Assembly: GCF_015712165.1 (NCBI RefSeq)
Contig: NZ_JADPZX010000001.1
Location: 3,534,001 to 3,598,000 of the forward strand
DNA: 64,000 nt
From: Streptomyces spinoverrucosus
GTDB taxonomy: Bacteria > Actinomycetota > Actinomycetes > Streptomycetales > Streptomycetaceae
Direction of reading: 5' to 3'
In this document: in pieces, positions 47,208 to 55,329 of the stretch
Numbering within the stretch: the first letter of the stretch is position 1
Layout of the letters: each line of letters begins with the position of its first letter
Notes under the pieces: model-generated
What the model was told of the DNA's origin: nothing
The model's input: only the letters and a program-made list of their open reading frames with translations
Database searches by the model: none
Program-made: the position numbers and the translations under genes

Positions 47208-47861
47208 ATGACCGACGACGCGCTCACCCCCACGGAAACCGTCCGGCACTTCTACGACGCGATAGCCGAGGACTACGTCAACCTCGCCCGCGCCGATCTC
47301 GACGCAAAGCCGCTGGAGCGCGCGCTGCTCGCGGCCTACGCCGAGCTGGTCGGCGGCGACGGCGAGGTGGCCGACCTGGGCTGCGGCCCGGGCCTGGTCA
47401 CGGGGTACCTCGCCTCGCTGGGCCTGAAGGTCTTCGGCCTGGACCTCTCCGCGGCGATGCTCGCCGTCGCCCGCCGCGAGAACCCGGCCCTGCGCTTCGA
47501 ACAGGGCTCGATGCTGGACCTGGGCATCCCCGACGGCCACCTGGCGGGCGTGGTGTCCCACTACTCCACCGTCCACACCCCCACCGACGAGCTCCCGGCC
47601 CTCTTCAAGGAGTACGCCCGCGTCCTCGCCCCCGGCGGCCACCTCCTCCTCGCCTTCCAGGCCGGCGACCTCCCCCGCCACCTCGACCGGCCCTTCGGCC
47701 ACCCGGTGTCCCTGGACTTCCTGCGCCGCCGCCCGGAGCACATGACGGAGCTCCTGACGGAGGCCGGGTTCACACTCCACTCCCGGACGATCCGGGAACC
47801 CGACCCGGAGCACAACGAGACGACCCCGCAGGCTTTCCTGATCGCCCGCAGGAACACCTGA
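47208..47861 (+). CDS. Class I SAM-dependent methyltransferase
   Basis: A 217-residue methyltransferase. SAM motif I is VADLGCGPGLVTGYLA, motif II is GLDLSAAML, and motif III LAPGGHLLLAF. The N terminus reads FYDAIAEDYVNL, as in many small-molecule methylases. ATG 47208 follows shortly after a gene-poor 150 bp. Acceptor unknown. It converges on the Erm gene with 12 bp between stops. Confidence 0.87.
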   Translation: MTDDALTPTETVRHFYDAIAEDYVNLARADLDAKPLERALLAAYAELVGGDGEVADLGCGPGLVTGYLASLGLKVFGLDLSAAMLAVARRENPALRFEQGSMLDLGIPDGHLAGVVSHYSTVHTPTDELPALFKEYARVLAPGGHLLLAFQAGDLPRHLDRPFGHPVSLDFLRRRPEHMTELLTEAGFTLHSRTIREPDPEHNETTPQAFLIARRNT

Positions 47862-47873
47862 ACGCCCCGAATC

Positions 47874-48656
47874 TCAACGAGCACCGGCCCCCTCGCCGAG
47901 TCGGTACAGCTCGGCCCACTGCTCGGCGGTGAGGTTCTTGGGCAGGGCGCCCGCGGGCAGCCGCTGCCGGCGCAGCCAGTTCTGTACGTCGCGCCGGGAC
48001 GAGTGGGGCAGCGACGCCGCGAGGATCTCCGCCAGCCCCCGGCCCCGGCCCGTGAAGGCCCGCTGCACGAACGCCTGATAGCGCTTCAGGTCGTGGGCCG
48101 GGAGCAGCGGCCGCTCCCTGCGCGACACGGTCAGCAGACCACCGTCGACCCCCGGCCGGGGCCGGAACGCGGTCGCCGGGACCCGGCCGGCCAGCCCGAA
48201 CGCGAACCACGGCCACCACTGGGCCGTCATCATGGTCGCGCCGCCGACCCCGGCCCGGCGGCGTGCCACCTCCCACTGCACGAGCAGGACCGCCTCGGTC
48301 CAGCCGGGGGCGTGCAGGATGCGGCGGAGCATGCCGGTGGTCTGGTGGAAGGGCAGGTTGCCGACCAGGACGTGCGGTGCGGTGGGCAGCCTGAACCGCA
48401 GGAAGTCCGCGTGCACGATCGTGGTCGGCGGCTGCACCCGGCGCGCGAGCCTCGCGGCCCGCCGGCCGTCGATCTCCACGCCGGTCAGGGGGCGGCCCAG
48501 GCGTTGCAGGGGCAGGGTGAGGGCGCCGTCGCCCGTGCCGATCTCGATGATCGGGCCGTCGGTGTCGGCGACCAGGTGGACGAAGGTGTCGATGGTGGTG
48601 GGGTCGACGAGGAAGTTCTGACCGAGTTCATGGCGGCCAGGACGCTGCGTGCGCAA
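47874..48656 (-). CDS. erm: Erm-family 23S rRNA (adenine-N6) methyltransferase
   Basis: About 260 residues. The sequence RHELGQNFLVDPTTIDTFVHLV and motif I IIEIGTGDGALTLPL are typical of Erm. The catalytic motif is GNLPFHQTTGM, and WEVARRRAGVGGATMMTAQWWPWF matches actinobacterial Erm. It should methylate A2058 of 23S rRNA and give macrolide-lincosamide-streptogramin B resistance (family knowledge). Start TTG 48656 is chosen for its well-placed GGAG (48663-48666). A GTG at 48764 would add 36 unlike residues. A structured leader suggests inducible control. No antibiotic cluster is adjacent, so this is likely intrinsic resistance. Confidence 0.88.
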   Translation of the reverse strand: MRTQRPGRHELGQNFLVDPTTIDTFVHLVADTDGPIIEIGTGDGALTLPLQRLGRPLTGVEIDGRRAARLARRVQPPTTIVHADFLRFRLPTAPHVLVGNLPFHQTTGMLRRILHAPGWTEAVLLVQWEVARRRAGVGGATMMTAQWWPWFAFGLAGRVPATAFRPRPGVDGGLLTVSRRERPLLPAHDLKRYQAFVQRAFTGRGRGLAEILAASLPHSSRRDVQNWLRRQRLPAGALPKNLTAEQWAELYRLGEGAGAR

Positions 48657-48667
48657 CAGGATCTCCG

Positions 48668-48711
48668 CGGCTTCGAGGGAAGCCGGGCAGCACGAAGAGG
48701 CACCGCCCGGC
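48668..48711 (-). promoter_or_regulatory. Two mutually exclusive hairpins before the erm start
   Basis: Stem A (48668-48674 with 48679-48685, CGGCTTC/GAAGCCG) ends next to the ribosome binding site. Stem B (48682-48688 with 48705-48711, GCCGGGC/GCCCGGC) uses four of the same bases (48682-48685). Only one can form at once, the layout of an attenuator. Confidence 0.5.
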
Positions 48712-48797
48712 GCTGACTCGCTGAGGCGGCGGATCCTTTCGAGGAGTGGCCCCGGAGGCGGCACTGAGGCGCGCTCCCCGGGCCGAGAATCCGCCGG

Positions 48798-48821
48798 CTA
48801 GTCGCGCCCGCGGTCGGTCAC
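48798..48821 (-). CDS. Possible leader peptide VTDRGRD upstream of erm
   Basis: GTG at 48821 opens seven codons to TAG at 48798, with GGGA five to six bases upstream. The peptide has Arg-Gly-Arg, fitting the Arg/Lys-x-Arg/Lys pattern on which macrolide-bound ribosomes stall in some erm leaders. It lies about 140 nt before the erm start. Small-ORF prediction only. Confidence 0.3.
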   Translation of the reverse strand: MTDRGRD

Positions 48822-48927
48822 TGCGATCCCGAATGCACACATGCGGGCCACGCTACAAGCCCTCACCCGGGCCTGCGCAAACGGATTTTCCGGAGCACAT
48901 GTGACGGGAGAGCCGAGGTGGCCTGGC

Positions 48928-50877
48928 TCACCGCTCGTACATGGCCTCCACCTCCTGCGCGAAGTCGCGCAGGATCACCTCCCGGCGCAGCTTCATCGAC
49001 GGCGTCAGATGGCCGGCGGTCTCCGTGAAGTCGGTGGGCAGGACGGTGAAGCGGCGGATGGACTCCGGGCGGGAGACGAGTTTGTTGGCGTCGTCCACCG
49101 CCCGCTGGAGGACTTCCCGCAAGTCCTCGTCGTCGACGAGGAGTTCGGGCGGCACCGGGTGCTTGCCGTTCATCTGACGCCAGTGGGTGATGCCGTCGAC
49201 GTCGAGGGTGATCAGGGCGGTGATGTAGGGGCGCCGGTCGCCGAGGACGAGGCAGTGGGAGATCAGGGGGTGCGAGCGCAGCCAGTTCTCCAGGGGCGCC
49301 GGCGCCACGTTCTTGCCGCCCGCGGTGATCAGGATCTCCTTCTTTCGGCCGGTGATGGTGAGGTAGCCCTCGTCGTCCAGCCGGCCGATGTCGCCCGTCG
49401 GGAACCAGCCGTCCGGCGACGCCGGGACCACCCCGCCCTGGTGCGGGTCCCAGTAGCCGCGCAGGACCTGGCCCCCGGCGAGCAGGATCTCGCCGTCCGC
49501 CGCGATCCGCACGCGCGTGCCGGGCAGCGGCCAGCCGACCGTGCCGAGCCGGGGTTTCAGCGGTGGCGTCACGGTCGCGGCGCCGGTCGTCTCGGACAGC
49601 CCGTAGCCCTCGTACACGTCGATGCCCGCGCCCGCGTAGAACGCGGCCAGGTCGCGGCCGAGTGGGGAGCCGCCGCAGACGACGTAACGGATCCGGCCGC
49701 CGAGGGCGTTGCGGATCCGGCGGAAGACCAGAGGGTCGTAGAAGGCACGGGACGCCTTCAGCGAGGCGCTCGGGCCGGGGCCGGTGCCGCTCGCCCGGGC
49801 CACCACCGCCTCGCCGTACCGGCGGGCGATCTTCGCCGCGCGGTCGAACGCGGGTGCCCGGCCGCCGCGTTCGGCGGTGGCGCGGGCGTTGTTGTAGACC
49901 TTCTCCAGCATGTACGGGATGGCCAGCAGGAAGGTCGGCCGGAAGGCCGCCAGGTCGGCCAGCAGGTCCTCCGACTTCAGGCTGGGCGCGTGCCCCAGCC
50001 GCACGCGGGCCCGCACGCAGGCCACCGCCACCATCCGGCCGAACACATGGGACAGCGGCAGGAAGAGGAGCGTGGCGGCCTCCTCGCTGGTCCGCGCCTT
50101 GAACACCGGGTAGAGGAGCTCGATCGCGTTGTCGACCTCCGCCAGGAAGTTGCCGTGGGTCAGCGCGCAGCCCTTGGGGCGACCGGTGGTGCCCGAGGTG
50201 TAGACGAGGGTCGCCAGGGTGTCCGGGCCCGACATCCCACGCCGTACGTCGATCTCCGCGTCCGGCACCGGCTGCCCCAGCTCCGCGAGCCGGTCCACGT
50301 GGCCCTTCTCGATGACCCACAGGTGCCGCAGGTCGGGCAGGTGCGGGAGTTCGGGCCCGATCGCCGCCGCCTGGCCGGCCGTCTCCGTCACCAGGGCGAC
50401 CGCGCCGGAGTCCTGGAGGATCCAGCGGGTCTGGAAGACCGACGACGTCGGGTACACCGGGACGCTCACCAGACCGGCCGCCCAGGCCGCGAAGTCGAGC
50501 AGGGTCCACTCGTACGACGTCCGCGCCATGATCGCGATCCGGTCGCCCGGCATCAGCCCCTCGGCGATCATCCCCTTCGCCACGGCCAGCACCTGTGCGG
50601 CGAACTCCGCCGCCGTCACATCCGCCCAACGCCCCTCGTCGTCACGCCGGCTGAGCACCGGGTGCCCGGGCGCCACGGCCGCGTTCTCGAAGGGCAGATC
50701 GGCCAGCGAGCCGTGCGACACCGGTGGCACCAGCGGCGGTACGGCCGCCTCCCGCACCTCCCCGTCCAGCCGCCGTATCTCGGGCTCGACGAGGACCGGC
50801 CCGCCGTCCGGATCGTATTCGAGCGACGACGCCGACGACTGATGCGGCAGAGGCGAGGACGAGTACGAGATGGGCAT
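48928..50877 (-). CDS. Long-chain fatty acyl-CoA ligase (AMP-binding)
   Basis: A 649-residue adenylate-forming enzyme that activates long-chain fatty acids. P-loop-like motif LVYTSGTTGRPKGC, YEGYGLSETTG, and WFPTGDIGRLDDEGYLTITGRKKEI. The C-terminal lysine region is SMKLRREVILRDF. ATG 50877 is chosen over the TTG at 50883 because AGGAG then stands six bases away. It is divergent from the MaoC gene; the palindromes between them and the nearby TetR gene suggest shared control. Confidence 0.92.
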   Translation of the reverse strand: MPISYSSSPLPHQSSASSLEYDPDGGPVLVEPEIRRLDGEVREAAVPPLVPPVSHGSLADLPFENAAVAPGHPVLSRRDDEGRWADVTAAEFAAQVLAVAKGMIAEGLMPGDRIAIMARTSYEWTLLDFAAWAAGLVSVPVYPTSSVFQTRWILQDSGAVALVTETAGQAAAIGPELPHLPDLRHLWVIEKGHVDRLAELGQPVPDAEIDVRRGMSGPDTLATLVYTSGTTGRPKGCALTHGNFLAEVDNAIELLYPVFKARTSEEAATLLFLPLSHVFGRMVAVACVRARVRLGHAPSLKSEDLLADLAAFRPTFLLAIPYMLEKVYNNARATAERGGRAPAFDRAAKIARRYGEAVVARASGTGPGPSASLKASRAFYDPLVFRRIRNALGGRIRYVVCGGSPLGRDLAAFYAGAGIDVYEGYGLSETTGAATVTPPLKPRLGTVGWPLPGTRVRIAADGEILLAGGQVLRGYWDPHQGGVVPASPDGWFPTGDIGRLDDEGYLTITGRKKEILITAGGKNVAPAPLENWLRSHPLISHCLVLGDRRPYITALITLDVDGITHWRQMNGKHPVPPELLVDDEDLREVLQRAVDDANKLVSRPESIRRFTVLPTDFTETAGHLTPSMKLRREVILRDFAQEVEAMYER

Positions 50878-51001
50878 GGGCAACTCCTGGTGCCTGCGGC
50901 GCGAGAGGGGATCCTACGGCGCGGACATGGGGAGGTTGTGCGGATTTCAAGATGTTCCGGGGCCGGGCCTGTGCAGTCCCGAAGGCTTGCGGCGCTTGGA
51001 C

Positions 51002-51030
51002 TTACCTGCGGTAACATTACTCTGGAGTAA
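51002..51030. promoter_or_regulatory. Pair of palindromes, candidate TetR-family operator
   Basis: TTACCTGCGGTAA (51002-51014) and TTACTCTGGAGTAA (51017-51030) are two adjacent inverted repeats, two bases apart, with matching TTAC/GTAA ends. They lie between the divergent acyl-CoA ligase and MaoC genes, 29 bp before the MaoC start. TetR regulators of fatty-acid genes bind sites of this look; the TetR gene at 52160 is the obvious candidate. Confidence 0.5.
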
Positions 51031-51058
51031 ACGGGGAGGACGGGGTGAGGAAACCGGT

Positions 51059-52177
51059 ATGACCATGGCTGACCACCTCCCACTCGTCACCGGCGCCCTC
51101 CGCTCCCCCTTCAAACGCCCCCGCCCGGACGCCGACTTCCCCCGCACCCGGCTGGTCCGGTCCGGCGTCCGCGTCGACCTGCCCCGGCTCACCGCCTACG
51201 AACGGGTCTGCGGCTTCCCCACCGGCGAGGACGCCCTCCCCCTCACCTATCCGCACGTCCTGGCCTTCCCGCTGGCCATGCGGCTGATGAGCGGCCGGGA
51301 CTTCCCGCTGCCGCTGCTCGGCCTGGTCCACACCTCGATCGACCTCACCCGCCATACCGCCCTGTCGGCCACCGGCGAGTACGAACTCGCCGTGCACATC
51401 GCCGAACTGGCCCCGCACCGGCGCGGGACGGAGGCGACGTTGGTGACGGAGGCGCTGGCTGACGGGGAGGTCGTCTGGGAGTCGCGCAGCACATATCTGG
51501 CCCGCCACCGCACCGACGACATACCGGCGGCCGGGACCCGGGGCCGCGGGCCGCAGGGCACCGACGCCGCAACACCGCCCGCGCCCCAGAACCACAAGCC
51601 GCTACCCCCTGACGACGAGACGCCGCCCGGACCCCACAACCACAAACCGCTCCCCACCGACGCCCAGACACCCCCCGGACCCCACAACCACACCCCACTC
51701 CCCACCGACGACGAGACGCCGCCCGGATCCCAGAACCACAAGCCGCTCCCCCCTGACGACGAGACACCCCCCGGACCCCACAACCACAAGCCGCTCCCCA
51801 CCGACGCCCAGACACCCCCCGGACCCCAGGGCCGCAAGCCGCTGCCCGTCTGCGCCGAATGGCGGCTCGGCGGCGACATCGGCCGCCGCTACGCCGCCGT
51901 CTCCGGCGACCGCAACCCCATCCACCTGCACCCGCTCACCGCCCGCCTGTTCGGCTTCCCGCGCCCGATCGCGCACGGCATGTGGACGGTGGCCCGCTGT
52001 CTCGCCGCGTACGGCACGCCCGAAGCGGTGCTGGTCCGGGCCGAGTTCCGGGCGCCGGTGCACCTGCCGGGGACGGTGGAGTACGCCGCCGAGGGCGAGC
52101 GTTTCGAACTGCGCCGGGGAGAGCGGCTGCACGTCAGCGGAGCCGTGCACCCGCTCGCTTCACACGGTCGGCGGTGA
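51059..52177 (+). CDS. MaoC-like hot-dog dehydratase with repeat-expanded linker
   Basis: A 372-residue protein. An N-terminal hot-dog-like half (about 1-160) is joined by a repetitive Pro-rich linker (about 176-263) to a MaoC half with the catalytic pattern AAVSGDRNPIHLHPLTARLFGFPRPIAHGMW (Asp and His of the hydratase). Members hydrate enoyl-CoA in fatty acid or polyketide metabolism. Usual size without linker is about 280. ATG 51059 has AGGA six bases away; a second ATG lies two codons on. Probable partner of the divergent acyl-CoA ligase. Its 3' end overlaps the TetR gene by 18 bp. Confidence 0.85.
   Translation: MTMADHLPLVTGALRSPFKRPRPDADFPRTRLVRSGVRVDLPRLTAYERVCGFPTGEDALPLTYPHVLAFPLAMRLMSGRDFPLPLLGLVHTSIDLTRHTALSATGEYELAVHIAELAPHRRGTEATLVTEALADGEVVWESRSTYLARHRTDDIPAAGTRGRGPQGTDAATPPAPQNHKPLPPDDETPPGPHNHKPLPTDAQTPPGPHNHTPLPTDDETPPGSQNHKPLPPDDETPPGPHNHKPLPTDAQTPPGPQGRKPLPVCAEWRLGGDIGRRYAAVSGDRNPIHLHPLTARLFGFPRPIAHGMWTVARCLAAYGTPEAVLVRAEFRAPVHLPGTVEYAAEGERFELRRGERLHVSGAVHPLASHGRR
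51584..51847 (+). repeat. 48-bp minisatellite encoding 16-residue linker repeats
   Basis: Five full copies from 51584, 51632, 51680, 51728 and 51776, plus a half copy from 51824. The unit is P[HQ]NHKPLP[TP]D[AD][QE]TPPG. Copies 2 and 5 are nearly identical, as are 1 and 4, which suggests duplication of a larger block. All copies keep the reading frame. Confidence 0.93.
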
Positions 52178-52804
52178 CCAGCGCCGCCCGGCCATGAGCT
52201 CGCCGAGCCCGGCCCAGGCGAAGTTCATCAGGGTGGCCGCCGCCTGCCGGGCCGTCACTCCCGGGGTGGCGTTGGCCCAGTCGGCGAGCGACTCGGCGGC
52301 GCCGACCAGGGCCTCGGCGAGCCCGGCGACCTCGCGCTCGGGCAGGTCGGGGTCACGGTGGGCGTCGCGGGCGGCCTCGGCGATCAGCTGGGTGACGAAG
52401 GCGACGATGTCCGCGCGCATCGCCGTGACCTCGGCGGCGAACACCTCTCCGTGGGTGCGGGCCTGGAGGTGCAGCACGGACCAGCCGTCGGGGTGCTGGG
52501 CGGTGTGCGTGAAGAACGCCAGCAGGCCGTCCCAGAGTTGACGGTCTGCGGACTGTCCGGGCCGGGCGCCGGCCCGGACGGCGGCGAACAGCGCCTGGGC
52601 CTCACGGCGGATGCAGGCCGTGAAGAGGTCGTCCTTGGAGTTGAGATAGAGGTACACCAACGGCTTGGACACGCCGGCCAGTTCGGCGATGTCGTCCATT
52701 GACGCCGCGATGTACCCCCGTTGCCCGAAGATCCGCACGGCGGCGTCCAGCATCTGCTGCTCACGGACCGCACGCGGCATCCGCTTGGTCTTCACGGCAC
52801 CCAT
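52160..52804 (-). CDS. TetR-family transcriptional regulator
   Basis: A 214-residue repressor. The helix-turn-helix is at about 18-62 (MLDAAVRIFGQRGYIAASMDDIAELAGVSKPLVYLYLNSKDDLF). The C-terminal ligand domain is long and helical, with the type seen in regulators of fatty-acid genes. ATG at 52804. It converges on and overlaps the MaoC gene end. Likely targets are its neighbours at 51002-51030. Confidence 0.88.
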   Translation of the reverse strand: MGAVKTKRMPRAVREQQMLDAAVRIFGQRGYIAASMDDIAELAGVSKPLVYLYLNSKDDLFTACIRREAQALFAAVRAGARPGQSADRQLWDGLLAFFTHTAQHPDGWSVLHLQARTHGEVFAAEVTAMRADIVAFVTQLIAEAARDAHRDPDLPEREVAGLAEALVGAAESLADWANATPGVTARQAAATLMNFAWAGLGELMAGRRWSPPTV

Positions 52805-52850
52805 GCGGCTTAGCGTACGGTCCGCGCGGCAGGCGTCAGGACAGTACCGG

Positions 52851-54161
52851 TCAGGCGGCGACGGCCACCCGCTCCCGCTCCTCCACGGGCGAGCTGCCCG
52901 CGTTGTCGTAGGCCTCGCGGTCGAGCAGCCTCTCGCGGGCCGAGACGATGACCGGCACCAGCGCCTGCCCGGCCACGTTCGTGGCGGTGCGGATCATGTC
53001 CAGGATCGGGTCGATGGCGAGGAGCAGACCGACGCCCTCCATCGGCAGGCCGAGCGTGGACAGGGTCAGGGTCAGCATGACCGTCGCGCCGGTGAGACCG
53101 GCAGTGGCGGCGGAGCCGACCACCGAGACGAACGCGATCAGCAGGTAGTCGCCGATCCCGAGCTGGATGTCGAAGATCTGCGCGACGAAGATCGCGGCGA
53201 TCGCCGGGTAGATGGCCGCGCAGCCGTCCATCTTCGTCGTCGCGCCGAACGGCACCGCGAAGGACGCGTACTCGCGCGGCACGCCGAGCCGCTCGGTGAC
53301 CTTCTGGGTCAGCGGCATGGTGCCCACGGACGACCGGGAGACGAAGGCCAGCTGGATGGCCGGCCAGGCGCCCTTGAAGAACTGCAGCGGGTTGGCCTTG
53401 GCGACGGTGGCGAGCAGCACCGGGTAGACCACGAACAGCACGATCGCGCAGCCGACGTAGATGTCGGCGGTGAAGGTGGCGTACTTGCCGATCAGGTCCC
53501 AGCCGTAGGTGGCGATGGCGGTGCCGATGAGGCCGACGGTGCCGAGCGGGGCGAGCCGGATGACCCACCACAGGGCCTTCTGGAGGAGTTCGAGGACGGA
53601 CTCGCTCAGGGTGAGGATGGGCTGGGCCTTCTCGCCGAGCTGGAGGGCGGCGATACCGGCGACGGCGGCCATGAAGACGATCTGCAGCACGTTCAGCTCG
53701 GTGAACGGCGTGATGACGTCGGTCGGCACGATGCCGGTCAGGAAGTCGATCCAGGAGCCGGTCTTCTCGGGCAGCTCACCGTCCCTGGGGGTGAGGCCGG
53801 TGCCGGCGCCGGGGTTGGTGACCAGGCCGATGACGAGGCCGATGGCCACCGCGATCAGCGAGGTGATCATGAACCAGAGGAGGGTGCGGGACGCCAGGCG
53901 GGCCGCGTTGTTGACCTTCCGCAGGTTGGTGATCGAGACCAGGATCGCGAAGAAGACGAGCGGGGCGACGGCGAGCTTGAGCAGGCCTATGAAGGTGTCG
54001 CCGACCTTCTCCAGCGTGGTGACGAGCCAGGACACGTCCTGGCTCCTGGCTATCCAGCCGAGCAGGACGCCGAGGACGAGGCCGAGAAGTATCTGGGCCC
54101 AGAAGGGCGCCTTGAAGGGCAGCTTGAAAGACAGGGACTTCGTGTTCGCGGACACGGACAT
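52851..54161 (-). CDS. Dicarboxylate/amino acid:cation symporter (DAACS, GltP/DctA type)
   Basis: A 436-residue membrane transporter for glutamate, aspartate or C4-dicarboxylates. Family marks: the serine-rich loop SRSSVGTMPLT, FAVPFGATTKMDGCA (substrate/cation site) and DPILDMIRTATNVAGQAL with Asp and Arg for the substrate. Eight helices and two re-entrant loops expected. ATG 54161 has GGAG only two bases away; GTG 54155 with better spacing may be the true start. Confidence 0.9.
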   Translation of the reverse strand: MSVSANTKSLSFKLPFKAPFWAQILLGLVLGVLLGWIARSQDVSWLVTTLEKVGDTFIGLLKLAVAPLVFFAILVSITNLRKVNNAARLASRTLLWFMITSLIAVAIGLVIGLVTNPGAGTGLTPRDGELPEKTGSWIDFLTGIVPTDVITPFTELNVLQIVFMAAVAGIAALQLGEKAQPILTLSESVLELLQKALWWVIRLAPLGTVGLIGTAIATYGWDLIGKYATFTADIYVGCAIVLFVVYPVLLATVAKANPLQFFKGAWPAIQLAFVSRSSVGTMPLTQKVTERLGVPREYASFAVPFGATTKMDGCAAIYPAIAAIFVAQIFDIQLGIGDYLLIAFVSVVGSAATAGLTGATVMLTLTLSTLGLPMEGVGLLLAIDPILDMIRTATNVAGQALVPVIVSARERLLDREAYDNAGSSPVEERERVAVAA

Positions 54162-54398
54162 GCTCCGTAAGGGAAGGAAGTGGGTGCGCGGGCGACAGGG
54201 ACGCAGGGCGGCGGAGACGTCGTCAGAGGCGACAGTTCGCGGACGCGCACCGGCAGAGGTCCACATGCAGACGCGCCACGAGCGGAACGCTGCGCGGCGC
54301 GTCGACGGACACGACTGCTGGCTTCATGCCAGAACCGTAACACTTGAAGTTTGAGAAGCCCAAAGCCTCACTTTGAGAGGTGAAACCGGGACAAGACC

Positions 54399-54698
54399 TT
54401 ACGAAGCCTGCCCTTGTGCGCGTGCCGCGTCGTCCGCGGAGTCCTCCTGGCTGCGGTTGGCCTCGAAGTTGGCCTTGGCGCGGTCCACCTTCTGCACGAT
54501 CTGCGCGGACGCCCGGTCCCGCTCCTTGCGCAGCACGACGAAGCTGATCGGCGCCGAGATGACGAGGGCGAGCAGCACGACCCAGATGCCGTTGGAGGCA
54601 CCGAGGCCGCGCGGGGCGACACCGGAGTAGACGAGGCCCCAGACGACCACGAAGCAGCCCACGAAGATTCCGAGGCGCATCAGTGTGTAGCGGAGCAT
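54399..54698 (-). CDS. DUF4229 small membrane protein
   Basis: A 99-residue protein with two helices in the first 60 residues (MRLGIFVGCFVVVWGLVYSGV and IWVVLLALVISAPISFVVL). A charged helical tail follows (RKERDRASAQIVQKVDRAKANF), as in the DUF4229 family of actinobacteria. ATG 54698 is chosen over GTG 54707 since GGAAGA then stands at normal distance. Function unknown. Confidence 0.8.
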   Translation of the reverse strand: MLRYTLMRLGIFVGCFVVVWGLVYSGVAPRGLGASNGIWVVLLALVISAPISFVVLRKERDRASAQIVQKVDRAKANFEANRSQEDSADDAARAQGQAS

Positions 54699-54788
54699 CT
54701 CATCCACTCTTCCGTATCGAACGGCCAGAACTACCCAAAGGGCACCGTCCAGTGAAGCACGTCCGACAGCCGATCTTGCAACGGGGGC

Positions 54789-55313
54789 TCAGGTCAACGG
54801 CAGCAGCATGATCACGTCGTCGCGGTCGTCGCCCGGCTCGACCCGGATCGCGCCCGGGATGCGGCCGACCTCCTTGTAACCGCAGGAGCCGTAGAAGCGC
54901 TCCAGGCCCAGTCCGCCTCGGCAGGTGAGCCGTATCGCGTCCACCCCGTCGAACGTGCGGGCCGCGTCCGCCGCGGCCGCCAGCAGGTCCCGGCCGTATC
55001 CCTTGCCCTGGTGCCGTGGATGCACCATCACCGTGTAGAGCCACACCCAGTGGGTCATCAGCCGGTGCGTGTTGAAGGTGAGGAACGCCGTCGCGGCGAC
55101 CCGGCCGTCCTCGTCGAATCCGGCGAGCAGGCGGCTGCGCCCCTCGGCCATCGCCACGAAGTGCTTCACCAGTTCGGGGCGGACGGTTTCCGGCGTCACG
55201 GGCGGCACGAAGCCGACGGCCCCGCCGGCGTTGGAGACGTCCGACCAGAGGTCGAGCAGGCCGTCGCGCAGGGGTCGGTCCACGGCGGGATCGAGCGTGA
55301 AGGTAAGGGACAT
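54789..55313 (-). CDS. GNAT N-acetyltransferase
   Basis: A 174-residue acetyltransferase. The acetyl-CoA loop is HPRHQGKGYGRDLLAAAA (R/QxxGxG/A), followed by LERFYGSCGYKEVGRIPGA. ATG at 55313. Single gene, 16 bp after the UdgX stop. Substrate unknown. Confidence 0.86.
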   Translation of the reverse strand: MSLTFTLDPAVDRPLRDGLLDLWSDVSNAGGAVGFVPPVTPETVRPELVKHFVAMAEGRSRLLAGFDEDGRVAATAFLTFNTHRLMTHWVWLYTVMVHPRHQGKGYGRDLLAAAADAARTFDGVDAIRLTCRGGLGLERFYGSCGYKEVGRIPGAIRVEPGDDRDDVIMLLPLT

Positions 55314-55329
55314 GCGCGCATGGTACCTA

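Noticed and set aside
48628..48840. Small frame beginning MCIRDR before erm
   Set aside because: Proteins starting MCIRD are often sequencing-adapter artefacts, but the bases here do not match the transposase-adapter end. It has no ribosome site; treated as chance.
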